Assembly (NCBI GenBank): GCA_021324615.1
Contig: JAJPIT010000112.1
Span: forward strand, 1-48,933
Source of the DNA: Terriglobia bacterium
GTDB lineage: Bacteria; Acidobacteriota; Terriglobia; Bryobacterales; Bryobacteraceae
Direction: 5' to 3'
Length of the DNA: 48,933 nucleotides
Shown: piece by piece, positions 10,001 through 17,330 of the stretch
How positions within the stretch are numbered: position 1 is the first letter of the stretch
Layout of the letters: each line of letters starts with the position of its first letter
The notes under the pieces: generated by a model
Seen by the model: only the letters and a program-made list of their open reading frames with translations
Told to the model about the DNA's origin: nothing
Database searches by the model: none
Position numbers and translations under genes: made by a program

Positions 10001-10174
10001 CTTCACGTTGGGAATCGCCGCGCCGGTGCTGTCGGTCACCGTGCCATTGATCGCGCCCGCGTTCGTGGCGAGCTGCTGGGCCAACATCGCCGCGCTGAGC
10101 GCCATCACGCCCAGCGCCAACTTCATTCCGAATCCAGACAACTTGGCTGTACTCTTCTTCTCGCTCAAAGACAC
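7094..10174 (-). CDS. TonB-dependent receptor, Oar-like, with N-terminal carboxypeptidase-regulatory domain
   Basis: Large outer-membrane receptor (1026 aa). A signal peptide (GMKLALGVMALSAAMLAQQL) is followed by a carboxypeptidase-regulatory-like beta-sandwich (GAINGTVTDSTGAAIPNVKV ... YRFPDVPIGIYKITYEAPGF), a plug-like region (residues ~130-250, including NRVMIDGINTSEG) and a long beta-barrel ending in Phe (IFRIGARFSF), the usual C-terminal signal for outer-membrane insertion. This type is strongly expanded in Acidobacteriota and is thought to import or bind large carbon compounds; the ligand is unknown. The GTG at 10174 is supported by an AAGGGG Shine-Dalgarno 7-8 bases upstream. The next gene upstream on the same strand is an IclR regulator, which may control it. 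Confidence 0.93.
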   Translation of the reverse strand: MSLSEKKSTAKLSGFGMKLALGVMALSAAMLAQQLATNAGAINGTVTDSTGAAIPNVKVTITSPALQGQQVFNTTNQGTYRFPDVPIGIYKITYEAPGFATLVRDQVNVTLGFTATINVTLTPSAQQQTITVTGETPLVDTQNVTVQGGFNLQQLNEIPNGRDMWSIIGLTPGMTNATLDVGGSAVGNQVPYQSYGYGGQNRVMIDGINTSEGTSGAGFYFDYGSFTEFTVGTANNDASMPVPGNQINAVIKTGTNEFHGDVYFDYENPNFQGHNISQAQILQGAGYGQRLHTYFDPNGDFGGPIIRNKWWFYVSLRDQTVAFGVVGAPIQNPGTVPSYAYDRNATYKLTGNINPNQRLSHYIQWNPILKPQRSLAAGDYEDAMYYQKAEAWVGNVQWNSVWSPKFFTNILVGTWGYNFPQVPYGAFPGDPGTPGCPCAQTLPPVKVGQLAPRMMELASGDLAGAYPEVRLDPRRYQIEPTGSYFLDKFLGTSHQIRFGYLYEREIENDQYYAPVGGVTEIFNSAAGLPDFSTPYQVQITNQPRIQVSEILHHGLYLTDQFKIGKRLTVNAGVRWDYYSSGYRNAVLRSDCEFCGFFYGGQPLDGVTLPVASGLVNGAFPSKTVSTFPHDFAPRLGVAYDLTGKGRTILKLSYGSYYSYPSTSIAAATNPVQSATATFNWNNPTNAPFNLSQLNGIVGAPSLATAATVSPNLKDERFDDMGVVVQHQISNSLSIEGGFIFRELHHAWEYINASLTPNLFTLTVPVQVPATWDSHGNVLTTRTLTMYDVPKANIPGARTEITSPDGNNAIYRNFEFTINKRMSQRFTAVGSFYWTHTTSNIGGQGETGSCSSCGQGAVSSAGTPNLGVPTNPDQAINSHQSYSQWTSHVDGTYMAPWGIKISPVLRMQEGAPLLETYAVRGLNIGTVYVPLAPYGAYRNPDLYVFDLRFQKDLHFHERYRLSLFFDLFNVFNSNNPNSESSVVTQRSYVVNVVGNPYYGQKVLYEGFQSPTTILPPRIFRIGARFSF

Positions 10175-10274
10175 TGAACAACCCCTTTCAATCTCGTCGT
10201 GGATGACCCGGTGATCAACACACCGACACTTGGGGTTAGTCTGTGAGATCGTTGTCGGGATTGCAACATAGTCC

Positions 10275-11066
10275 TCAAAGTATTGAGGTTGCGGAGGGGC
10301 GGCTGCGGATCCGCATATTCCGCGAAATGTCGTGGCCGGCCACCTGCACCAGAGCCACCAGATCCTTCAGCTCACGCCACACCGGCAAGCCGACCGGACC
10401 CGCCACCGCCACCGCGGCCTTAACGTTGCCGCTCGCATCGGCAATGGGCGCCGCCAGGGCGCGTACCCCCACGAACTCCTCCTGCTCGGAGACGGCAAAC
10501 CCGGCGCGGCGGATTGATTGCAACTCCTCGCACAGCTTCAGCTTGGAGACGATCGTGTGGGGCGTGCGCTTGGGCAGCTCCCGCGCCAGAAACACCTGCA
10601 ACTGCTCCTCGGGCAAATGCGCCAGCAGCATCTTCCCCATGGCCGTCGAATACGCCGGATGCTCGGTGCCCAGATCGATCTCTGGACGGATAAAATCGGG
10701 ACTTTCCACCTGCTCTACCACCACCATCCGCCAGCGGTCCAGCATCCCCACGTAGCTGGAAAGCCGCGTCTCATTGGTCAGCCGGTGCAGCACCGGCGCC
10801 GCCGAGTGATGAAAGCCAAGCACGCGCAACACCCCGGAGGCCAGCGAAAGCACGCGCATACCGATCTCGTATCTGCCGTTTGGCTGCCGCCTGACGTATC
10901 CCTCGCGCTCCAGCCGCTGGAGAATGTAGGACGCGCTGCTGGTGGCGATCTGAAGAAGCTGGCTGATTTCCTTATTGGTCAGACCACTGGGAGAATGGCC
11001 GATCATGTCCAGAATTTTCAGTGCCCGCTCCAGGGAGTTGCTGGGACCGGTATCCGGTGCGGTCAT
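10275..11066 (-). CDS. IclR-family transcriptional regulator
   Basis: DNA-binding regulator (263 aa from ATG 11066). An N-terminal winged helix-turn-helix (SLERALKILDMIGHSPSGLT, then KEISQLLQIATSSASYILQR) is followed by the IclR effector domain, with family-like features such as YSTAMGKMLLAHLPEEQL and VGVRALAAPIADASGNVKAA. An in-frame GTG at 11111 would add 15 residues; neither start has a good Shine-Dalgarno, and ATG is preferred because family members rarely need that extension. IclR proteins usually control catabolic genes with small-acid effectors. The TonB receptor downstream and the E2 gene upstream are plausible targets, but this is inference. A small palindrome (CCTCAA/TTGAGG, 10273-10288) overlaps the stop codon. 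Confidence 0.93.
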   Translation of the reverse strand: MTAPDTGPSNSLERALKILDMIGHSPSGLTNKEISQLLQIATSSASYILQRLEREGYVRRQPNGRYEIGMRVLSLASGVLRVLGFHHSAAPVLHRLTNETRLSSYVGMLDRWRMVVVEQVESPDFIRPEIDLGTEHPAYSTAMGKMLLAHLPEEQLQVFLARELPKRTPHTIVSKLKLCEELQSIRRAGFAVSEQEEFVGVRALAAPIADASGNVKAAVAVAGPVGLPVWRELKDLVALVQVAGHDISRNMRIRSRPSATSIL

Positions 11067-11129
11067 CGAGAGCCTGTGGGTGGAGATTCCAGCCGATACG
11101 GCTTTTCTCACGTCCGGCTAGAAACTGTA

Positions 11130-12257
11130 TCACGAGAATAAGCCCGATTGCAAGGTTTCGACGAACTTCGCCAAAAAGGCGTTGGTGCGCTGCGCGTCGA
11201 GCACCCGATGATCGATAGTCAAGGTCACGTACATCATCGGCCGCGCCTCAATTCTGCCCTCCACCACCACTGCCCGGTGCTGCAACTTTCCCGCTCCCAG
11301 CACCGCCGCCTGATCATGAGGAATCACGATGGGCGCCGCCAGCAGGCTCCCGCTCACCCCGTGATTGGAAATGGTAAAGGTGCCGCCGGCGACCTCTTCC
11401 GGCGTAAGCGCGCCGGCGCGCGCTCTGTCGGTCAGCTCGCGCAGCCGCGCGGCGGTCTGCTCCAGCGTCAACTCCCGCGCGCGGTGAATCACCGGAACCA
11501 TCAGGCCGCCTTCCACGGCGGTGCCGATGCCGATGTTGAAATCCTCGAAAATCTCCAGGCCTTCTTCGTGCCAGCGAGCGTTCGCCTCGGGAACCTCGGC
11601 CAGGGCGGCCACTGCCGCGCGGACCAGATAAGCCGTGATCGAGGGCGGCTCGCCCGCCGCCCGGCGCGTTTCGCGATCGGCCAGAACCCGGCTCAGGTCG
11701 GCCTCAAACACCGCTGTGACATGCGGCGCGGTTTGCATCGACCGCGCCATGTGCGAGGCGATGGCGCGCCGCATCGGCGTGTGCGGAACCATGCGGCTGG
11801 CCGGTTTCGCGCTCCCCTTCCGCTTTTCGATAAAGTCGGCCACTTCCTGATAGGTCAGCCGCTTGCCTCGCCCGCTGGAGGGAATGGCGGAGGGGTCCAG
11901 GTTGTGCTGCTTGAGCAGCCGCCGCACCGCCGGCGTCAACCCCGCCGCATCGGCGGATTCCGCCGGCGCCTCCTTTGGCTCTGGCCCGGCGGCCGGGCGC
12001 TCCTGTTCCGCCGCAGCATCGGTCCGGATTCTCGCCAGAACGTCGCCCGGCGCCACCGGCTCGCCTTCCGCCTTGAGGATCTCGGCCAGCACGCCCGCCG
12101 CCGGCGCCGGCACTTCCATCGAAACCTTGTCCGTGCTGATCTCCACGATCGGCTCATAGGCGCCCACCCGGTCGCCCGGCTGTTTCAGCCAGGAGGCCAC
12201 GAACGATTCGGTTCCTTCCTTCTGCTCGGCGAACATCCGCACATCAATGACGGCCAT
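11130..12257 (-). CDS. 2-oxoacid dehydrogenase E2 (dihydrolipoamide acyltransferase)
   Basis: Transfers an acyl group from lipoyl-lysine to CoA in a 2-oxoacid dehydrogenase complex (375 aa). The N-terminal lipoyl domain has the lipoylation motif EISTDKVSMEVPAPAAG with Lys44. A linker leads to a peripheral subunit-binding domain (LTPAVRRLLKQHNLDPSAIP ... YQEVADFIEKR), then the catalytic domain. The active-site signature normally reads DHRxxDG; here it is DHRVLDA, keeping His and Asp but with Ala for Gly. A GAGG Shine-Dalgarno precedes the ATG. No E1 or E3 gene is nearby, so the complex (pyruvate, branched-chain or other) cannot be assigned. It lies between IclR and PaaX regulators. Confidence 0.93.
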   Translation of the reverse strand: MAVIDVRMFAEQKEGTESFVASWLKQPGDRVGAYEPIVEISTDKVSMEVPAPAAGVLAEILKAEGEPVAPGDVLARIRTDAAAEQERPAAGPEPKEAPAESADAAGLTPAVRRLLKQHNLDPSAIPSSGRGKRLTYQEVADFIEKRKGSAKPASRMVPHTPMRRAIASHMARSMQTAPHVTAVFEADLSRVLADRETRRAAGEPPSITAYLVRAAVAALAEVPEANARWHEEGLEIFEDFNIGIGTAVEGGLMVPVIHRARELTLEQTAARLRELTDRARAGALTPEEVAGGTFTISNHGVSGSLLAAPIVIPHDQAAVLGAGKLQHRAVVVEGRIEARPMMYVTLTIDHRVLDAQRTNAFLAKFVETLQSGLFS

Positions 12258-12293
12258 GGGATCCTCAATTTCTCCTGATACAAAATCATCGTA

Positions 12294-13256
12294 TCAAGCG
12301 CGAATCTGTATCGATTCAGCCGCCCCCGGAGGAACCGGCAGTCCGCCGAAGCGGTCCTGAAAATAGGGCGCCGGCCGCGCCACCGCCGCCGGCCCCAGCA
12401 CGCGGCGCATATGCCGCTCCGAATCGAGATACGTCAAATGATACAGCGAGCGGCACAGTTCGTAGGCCTTTCGCCCCGGCCAGTCGTCTGGCAGCAGCTC
12501 GGCCGGCAGCCGCGGATCGTGCAGCAGAACCCGCCGGAAGGAGTGGATCAGCAGGGTGCGGATCACAAACGCCTGCTCCGGCGCGATCGCGCCTTCGCGC
12601 GGCATCATCCCCAACAGCGCGCCAAAGCGCCGGATGAACTTCCCGTAGGCCGCGGAGACGCCGCGCAGCTCCCAATGCCGGTCGATCATCCGCCGCAGCG
12701 AGCCGCGGCCAGCCGGCTCCAAATCCCGCGCCGAGCACAGCGCGATCTTCCCCGCCGCGCCGGCCCGCTCCGCGATCTCTTCCACCGCCCGCCGGTCCCC
12801 CGCCGGCCGCGCAAAGGTCCCCGGCGCGATCCTCCGGAAACCCTCCCAGGCCAACTCCCGCCGCAGCACCGCGCGCACCTTGGGCGGAACTTCGGCCGGC
12901 GGCACGATCACCATCATCCACTCGCCGTTCCAGCGCCGCTCGCTGGCGAAATAGATCCGGTCGTGCGCGCGCTCAAAGCGCCTCCGCCCGGAAGCGGTGA
13001 AACTGTAGCGGCTCTGCCGGCCGTGCCGCTCGGCCACCAGCCACTCTTCCTCCACCAGGCGGAATACGCTCGACCGCACCAGCCGCTCGTTGACCCCAAA
13101 GGGGCGCAGCAGATCGATGAGCGACCGCAGCCAGATCGATTCGCCGTGCGGCGCGATCGAGTCGCCGAAAATGGTCACCACCAGCGATTTGGCGCGCGGC
13201 GGATCGGACGCCAAAAATTTCGGTATCCAGGCCTCAAGCGGGGTTGCGCGCTTCAT
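12294..13256 (-). CDS. PaaX-family transcriptional repressor
   Basis: Regulator of 320 aa, close to the roughly 316 aa of E. coli PaaX. The N-terminal winged-helix region has the family hallmarks: LVVTIFGDSIAPHGESIWLR and LLRPFGVNERLVRSSVFRLV, then SRYSFTASGRRRFERAHDRIY. The central and C-terminal parts follow the PaaX pattern (WNGEWMMVIVPPAEVPPKVR; LIHSFRRVLLHDPRLPAELL). Characterised members respond to phenylacetyl-CoA and repress aromatic-acid catabolism. No paa catabolic gene is present here, so the effector and targets are unknown. The E2 gene follows 36 bases downstream and may be co-transcribed. No obvious Shine-Dalgarno precedes the ATG. Confidence 0.88.
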   Translation of the reverse strand: MKRATPLEAWIPKFLASDPPRAKSLVVTIFGDSIAPHGESIWLRSLIDLLRPFGVNERLVRSSVFRLVEEEWLVAERHGRQSRYSFTASGRRRFERAHDRIYFASERRWNGEWMMVIVPPAEVPPKVRAVLRRELAWEGFRRIAPGTFARPAGDRRAVEEIAERAGAAGKIALCSARDLEPAGRGSLRRMIDRHWELRGVSAAYGKFIRRFGALLGMMPREGAIAPEQAFVIRTLLIHSFRRVLLHDPRLPAELLPDDWPGRKAYELCRSLYHLTYLDSERHMRRVLGPAAVARPAPYFQDRFGGLPVPPGAAESIQIRA

Positions 13257-13343
13257 CTTGAAAAATTTTCGCGCAATCGCCGCCGCGCGGAATCCACACG
13301 TGCGGCCACTCCAGACGCCGCCGGGCCTTGCGCGCGGCCCCGC

Positions 13344-14258
13344 TTACAGCTTCGCCTCGGCGCCTTCGTCCTGGCCCGCTTCGTCCTCCCCGCCGGCGCC
13401 CCGCTCCTTGGGCGTGTAATAGGAATGATAGTAGGTGTACTTGCTGTACAGCTCTCCGCGGCGGGCCCCGTTGACCACGATCCCCAGCACGTTATTGTTG
13501 CACAGCGATTGCATCGCGCGCGTCACCGAATCGATCGTCGTATGGCCGATGCGCACCACCAGCAGCGTCCCGTGGCACAGCGTCGAAAGCAGGTTCGCGT
13601 CGGCCGCAAACAGCAGCGGCGGGCTGTCCAGAATGATCCAGTTGAACAGCGACGGCAGCCGGTCGATCAGCAGCTTCACCTCCCGCAGGTTCAGCAGCTC
13701 CAGCGGATTGATCACCGCCTCGCCGGCCGGCAGCAGGTACAGGTTCATTCCGGCAATCTTGCGCATGGCTTCGTGCAGCGCGCACTTGCCCAGCAGGTAA
13801 TCGGTGATGCCCGGGCTGCGCGTGGTGCCGAACAGAGTGTGCATCACCGGACGGCGGAAATCAAAGTCCGCCAGCAGCGTCGGATTGTTCGCCAGGTGCG
13901 CTTCGGCCAGCGCCAGATTCGCCGCAGACAACGATTTTCCCTCGGCCGGCGAGGCGCTGGTCACCACCACCGAATGGATCGGCTGGAGCGTCTTCATATG
14001 GTTCAGCCGCGTGCGCAGCGTGCGGAACTCCTCCATCGGCGCCTCGTGCGGGCGCGAGACGTCGATCAGCAGCGAATCCGCGCCCGGCTCGAACGACACC
14101 TCCTGCACCTTTTCGAGAAGATCCGCCAGATTGGGGCCGCCGTCGAGCACCGCCGCAGCGGCGCGGCCTTCGCCGTTTCCCGCCGGCGGGCGGCCCACCG
14201 GCGGCGACAGCGTGCCGGACTGTTCGGCGCGCCGCAAAGCATCATGCACTCGGCTCAT
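13344..14258 (-). CDS. Bacterial tyrosine kinase / CpsD-CapB-type exopolysaccharide ATPase
   Basis: Cytoplasmic BY-kinase partner of the chain-length protein (304 aa). The start is at ATG 14258, giving MSRVHDALRRAEQSG, the usual N-terminus of this subfamily, with GGAGG 8 bases upstream. Visible motifs: Walker A TSASPAEGKS, Walker A' LLADFDFRRP, and Walker B WIILDSPPLLFAADANLL. The C-terminus carries a tyrosine cluster (six Tyr in the stretch YSKYTYYHSYY) typical of autophosphorylation sites, followed by an acidic tail. It is the third gene of an export operon, 17 bases after the chain-length gene. The predicted role is to control polymerisation and export of a surface polysaccharide by cycles of phosphorylation. 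Confidence 0.92.
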   Translation of the reverse strand: MSRVHDALRRAEQSGTLSPPVGRPPAGNGEGRAAAAVLDGGPNLADLLEKVQEVSFEPGADSLLIDVSRPHEAPMEEFRTLRTRLNHMKTLQPIHSVVVTSASPAEGKSLSAANLALAEAHLANNPTLLADFDFRRPVMHTLFGTTRSPGITDYLLGKCALHEAMRKIAGMNLYLLPAGEAVINPLELLNLREVKLLIDRLPSLFNWIILDSPPLLFAADANLLSTLCHGTLLVVRIGHTTIDSVTRAMQSLCNNNVLGIVVNGARRGELYSKYTYYHSYYTPKERGAGGEDEAGQDEGAEAKL

Positions 14259-14275
14259 TTCAAATTCCTCCGAAA

Positions 14276-15943
14276 TTACGTCTTCGATACGTAGTAATAC
14301 ACGACCGACCCGGACATGATCACCACCGCCGCCAAGCACGCCGTCGTCCATCCCAGCCAGGCCAGACGCTTGCGGCGCCGCACCACGAAGTCGTTTTCCA
14401 GCAGCGGAATGCTGCCTAAAATCGCCATCTGCGTGTAGGCCCGGACGTCCTTCAGATTCTTGAGCGAGGTATCCTTCATCTCGCGCGCGCCGGCGATCAC
14501 CAGCCCCAGGATCAAGCCAAGCGCGGCGCCCACCGGGATCACCACATAGCGCTTGGGCTGGGTCGGCGTGCTCGGCAGCGACGCCGGATCCAGCAGCTCC
14601 AGCGTCTCGCCCTGCTTGCGATTTTCCATCTCCTGCGCCACCTGCGCCTTGTCCAGCTTGGCCTGGGCGTCGGCGTAGCGCTGCTTGGCCAGGTCGCGGT
14701 CCCGCAGCAGATCGGTGTACTCCTTGTCCCCGATCGGCACCTGCTCGATGCGCGACTGGTAGGACTTGATCCCATCGGAGGCGCGCTTCATGTTCTTGTT
14801 GTATTCCTGGATCTCCAGGTCCTTGGCTTCAATCTGCGCCTGAATCTGCTTGATTTGCGTGTCCAGAGACCGTTTTTCCGCGGCGATGGCCGGTGGATCC
14901 GGCCGCGGCGCCGCCGGAACTTTCGCGTTCTTGGCGTCCTGCTGCTTCTTCTCTTCGGTCTCCTGGAGAATTTCCGCGCGCTTCTGCCGCAGCGCCTCCA
15001 GCCGGCCTTGCGCGTTCTGAACGTCCGGATAGGCGTCGCTGTAGCGCTGCCGCATCACCCGCAGGGCGTCCTGCACGGCTTCAATGTCGCGGTCCACCTC
15101 CGCCAGCCTTTCGTTGCGCTCCGCCACGGCCGCCGTCGGCTCCGGCTCCTGTTTGTTCAGCTCCGCCAGCCGGTCCCGCAGAATCCGCAGATTGGATTCC
15201 AGTTGGAGCTTGTCCTGATTGGCGCGGCTGATGGCCGTGTCAATCGCCGTCACCTGCGCCTGAAGCGCTTGCAGCGCCTGCATCATGCCCTGCACCTGAT
15301 CCGGAAGGCGGCCGTTGTTTTTCAGCTCGAATTCCGTGAGCCGGTTCTCTACCGCGTCCAGCTCCTTTTTGGCCGCGGCCACCTCGTCCTGCATGAACTG
15401 CGTGGTCTCAAACGTGGCGTTGGTGCGGTTGCGCTGGCTGATCTCGGTAAAGCGCGCCACCAGATCCTGCGTCACCCGCTGCGCCATATACCGGTCCGAA
15501 TAGGTGAACTGCACAGCGAAGGCGGGGACGGTCCGCGCGGCGCTGGTCTGGCCCACCACGTTCACCGCGATGTTCTTGTTCATCGTGTCGATGACGTCTT
15601 CGATCGGCTCGCGCGCCCGTTCGCGCTTGTACAGATCGTAGGTGTTAATAATGGTGGTGAGCACCGCGCGGCTGCGCACCTCCTGCTCCATCGCGTTCAG
15701 CCGGTCGAAGATCTGCTGGTTTACCGAGCTTTGCACCATCGACTCCGGAATCTGCTGGGGCTTGATCATGATCACGGCTTGCGAGACATAGCTGTCCGGC
15801 CACAGGTAGGCTCCCACCACGCTCGTCACCAGACAGAACAAAAACGGCCCGAAAATCCAGCTCTTATGGCGCCGGACAATATCGATATAATCCTCGACGT
15901 CGAGCGGCCGCCGGGCGACGCTCAAACCCTCGGTAGGCTGCAT
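14276..15943 (-). CDS. Polysaccharide chain-length determinant / Wzz-type co-polymerase (GumC/PCP-2 family)
   Basis: Inner-membrane protein of 555 aa. An N-terminal Wzz domain begins at DVEDYIDIVRRHKSWIFGPF with the first membrane helix (about residues 30-50). A long periplasmic coiled-coil region (about residues 170-430, rich in KKELDAVENRLTEFELKN-type heptads) follows. A proline-containing second membrane region (SLPSTPTQPKRYVVIPVGAA, then a glycine-rich helix) and a third C-terminal helix complete it. Unlike Wzc there is no fused kinase; the kinase is the next gene. A GGAGG site precedes the ATG. It probably sets chain length and spans the periplasm to the outer-membrane exporter encoded just upstream. 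Confidence 0.92.
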   Translation of the reverse strand: MQPTEGLSVARRPLDVEDYIDIVRRHKSWIFGPFLFCLVTSVVGAYLWPDSYVSQAVIMIKPQQIPESMVQSSVNQQIFDRLNAMEQEVRSRAVLTTIINTYDLYKRERAREPIEDVIDTMNKNIAVNVVGQTSAARTVPAFAVQFTYSDRYMAQRVTQDLVARFTEISQRNRTNATFETTQFMQDEVAAAKKELDAVENRLTEFELKNNGRLPDQVQGMMQALQALQAQVTAIDTAISRANQDKLQLESNLRILRDRLAELNKQEPEPTAAVAERNERLAEVDRDIEAVQDALRVMRQRYSDAYPDVQNAQGRLEALRQKRAEILQETEEKKQQDAKNAKVPAAPRPDPPAIAAEKRSLDTQIKQIQAQIEAKDLEIQEYNKNMKRASDGIKSYQSRIEQVPIGDKEYTDLLRDRDLAKQRYADAQAKLDKAQVAQEMENRKQGETLELLDPASLPSTPTQPKRYVVIPVGAALGLILGLVIAGAREMKDTSLKNLKDVRAYTQMAILGSIPLLENDFVVRRRKRLAWLGWTTACLAAVVIMSGSVVYYYVSKT

Positions 15944-15958
15944 GCGGCTCCTCCGGAA

Positions 15959-16606
15959 TTACTTCACATACACCGTGTCCCCGTTTTCGAGGATCACGTT
16001 CTGATTCTTCTTGGATTCGCCATGCTTGACGAAATCCTTGTAGTTAAAGTGCAGCCGCGTCTTTCCGTCGGCCCGCAGAATCACAATGTCTTTATCGTTG
16101 GCGAAATCGCGGAAGCCGCCGGCGTCGTTGATCGCGTCGAACACCGTCTTTTTCACCACCAGCGGGAATCGCCCGGGATGGTTCACTTCCCCCGTCACCG
16201 TGTAGCTTTTGCTGTTCACCTGGAGCACTTCCACGGTGACGTCGGGCTGCTTGATGTACTCCGAGATGGCCTGCTTGAGCTGCGCCGCCAGCCGGTCCGG
16301 CGTAAGGCCGGCCGCCTGCACGTCGCCGATCAGCGGCATGGTGATCTTGCCATCCGGCCGTACCCCCTTGACCCCGCTGAAATCCTGATCTCTCCAAACC
16401 TTGACGGCGATGATATCCTCCGGGCCGATCACATACGTCTTGGGATCGATGGGCAGCCCGGTCGCGTCGGGCGCCAGCGTCGCCGGCGGCTTCGGCGCTT
16501 CGTGCACTTCCGGCGGCGGTGGGGCGGTATCCGGCCGGCCCGTCTGCTGCGCCGGCGCCAGCGCGCCGGAAACCATCAGAACCGCCAACGTCCATCTTCG
16601 AACCAC
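15959..16606 (-). CDS. Polysaccharide export outer-membrane protein (Wza/BexD-like, Poly_export-SLBB)
   Basis: Exporter component (215 aa from GTG 16606). The start was chosen because GGAGG lies 9 bases upstream and the product begins with a signal peptide (VVRRWTLAVLMVSGALAPAQ); a GTG at 16633 would be longer but lacks this spacing. A proline-rich linker is followed by the Poly_export domain (TYVIGPEDIIAVKVWRDQDF ... VRPDGKITMPLIGDVQAAGL) and an SLBB domain (YTVTGEVNHPGRFPLV ... DAINDAGGFRDFAN), ending ILENGDTVYVK. At this length it lacks the extra SLBB repeats of E. coli Wza, and no lipobox Cys is seen. First gene of the three-gene export operon. Confidence 0.9.
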   Translation of the reverse strand: MVRRWTLAVLMVSGALAPAQQTGRPDTAPPPPEVHEAPKPPATLAPDATGLPIDPKTYVIGPEDIIAVKVWRDQDFSGVKGVRPDGKITMPLIGDVQAAGLTPDRLAAQLKQAISEYIKQPDVTVEVLQVNSKSYTVTGEVNHPGRFPLVVKKTVFDAINDAGGFRDFANDKDIVILRADGKTRLHFNYKDFVKHGESKKNQNVILENGDTVYVK

Positions 16607-16738
16607 GGCCAAAATCCTCCAACCGCCGCACACTGCGGCAAATTATTCATTATACAGCGTGAATACATCCGCGTGGGCGTTTCCCGCCCAAAACCGCAGC
16701 CTGCTATCATCGATCAAACTCGATTTCCCGGCACGCGT

Positions 16739-16781
16739 AAAGTAACTACCGTACTGGGAAGGGATATAGGACCGTTACTTT
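16739..16781. repeat. Inverted repeat in the divergent exporter/EVE intergenic region
   Basis: AAAGTAAC at 16739-16746 and GTTACTTT at 16774-16781 form a perfect 8-bp inverted repeat with a 27-base spacer, ending about 20 bases before the EVE start codon. It lies in an AT-richer patch of the gap between divergent genes, so it may be an operator or a leader hairpin. No function is shown. Confidence 0.35.
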
Positions 16782-16800
16782 TATCGTCCGGAACATCAAA

Positions 16801-17211
16801 ATGCAATACTTCTTGGCCAAAACCGACCCGGAAACGTATTCCATCGACGATCTCGAGCGCGACGGCAAAACCATCTGGGATGGCGTAACCAACCCGCAGG
16901 CCGTCTACGTCATCCGACGGATGCGGCCGGGCGATCGCGTCTTTATTTACCACAGCGGCAGCGGCTCGGGCATCGTCGGAATGGCTGTCGTTCGCTCCGA
17001 GGGCCGGCCCGACCCTAAAAATCCCAAATCCGCGGTGGCCGACTTCGAATTCGCCTGCCGTCTGGATCCTCCGGCGACCCTGGCCGAAATTAAGGCGTCC
17101 AGGAAATTCGACGACTGGGCTTTGGTGCGCCAGGGCCGGCTTTCCACCATGGAGGCTCCGGAAAAATTTGTCGAGTGGATGAGGGCCCGATATCCACGCC
17201 AGAAAATCTAG
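16801..17211 (+). CDS. EVE-domain protein
   Basis: Small single-domain protein (136 aa) of the EVE branch of the PUA/YTH-like fold, related to thymocyte nuclear protein 1. The family pattern is clear: N-terminal YFLAKTDPETYSIDDLE, then TIWDGVTNPQAVYVIRRMRPGD, the HSGSGSGIVGMAVV loop, and C-terminal FDDWALVRQGRLSTMEAPEK. EVE domains bind modified bases in nucleic acids and often accompany restriction or other defence genes, but no such gene is adjacent here. It is divergent from the exopolysaccharide operon. The specific ligand is unknown. Confidence 0.9.
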   Translation: MQYFLAKTDPETYSIDDLERDGKTIWDGVTNPQAVYVIRRMRPGDRVFIYHSGSGSGIVGMAVVRSEGRPDPKNPKSAVADFEFACRLDPPATLAEIKASRKFDDWALVRQGRLSTMEAPEKFVEWMRARYPRQKI

Positions 17212-17238
17212 CAGCCAAGCCAGTTGGGGCGATTCAGA

Positions 17239-17273
17239 ACGGGCGCCGCATGGCGGGGAGCCGCGGCGTCCGT
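17239..17273. terminator. GC-rich hairpin between convergent EVE and galK genes
   Basis: ACGGGCGCCGC (17239-17249) pairs with GCGGCGTCCGT (17263-17273) over 11 bp, with one G-T wobble, around a 13-base loop. Its position between two convergent stop codons suggests a bidirectional terminator. No T run follows on either strand. Confidence 0.5.
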
Positions 17274-17330
17274 TCCCTGGTTCGGAGGATACTGTGTTGC
17301 CAAGTTAGTGCAAAGCGGGCGGAAAAATTC

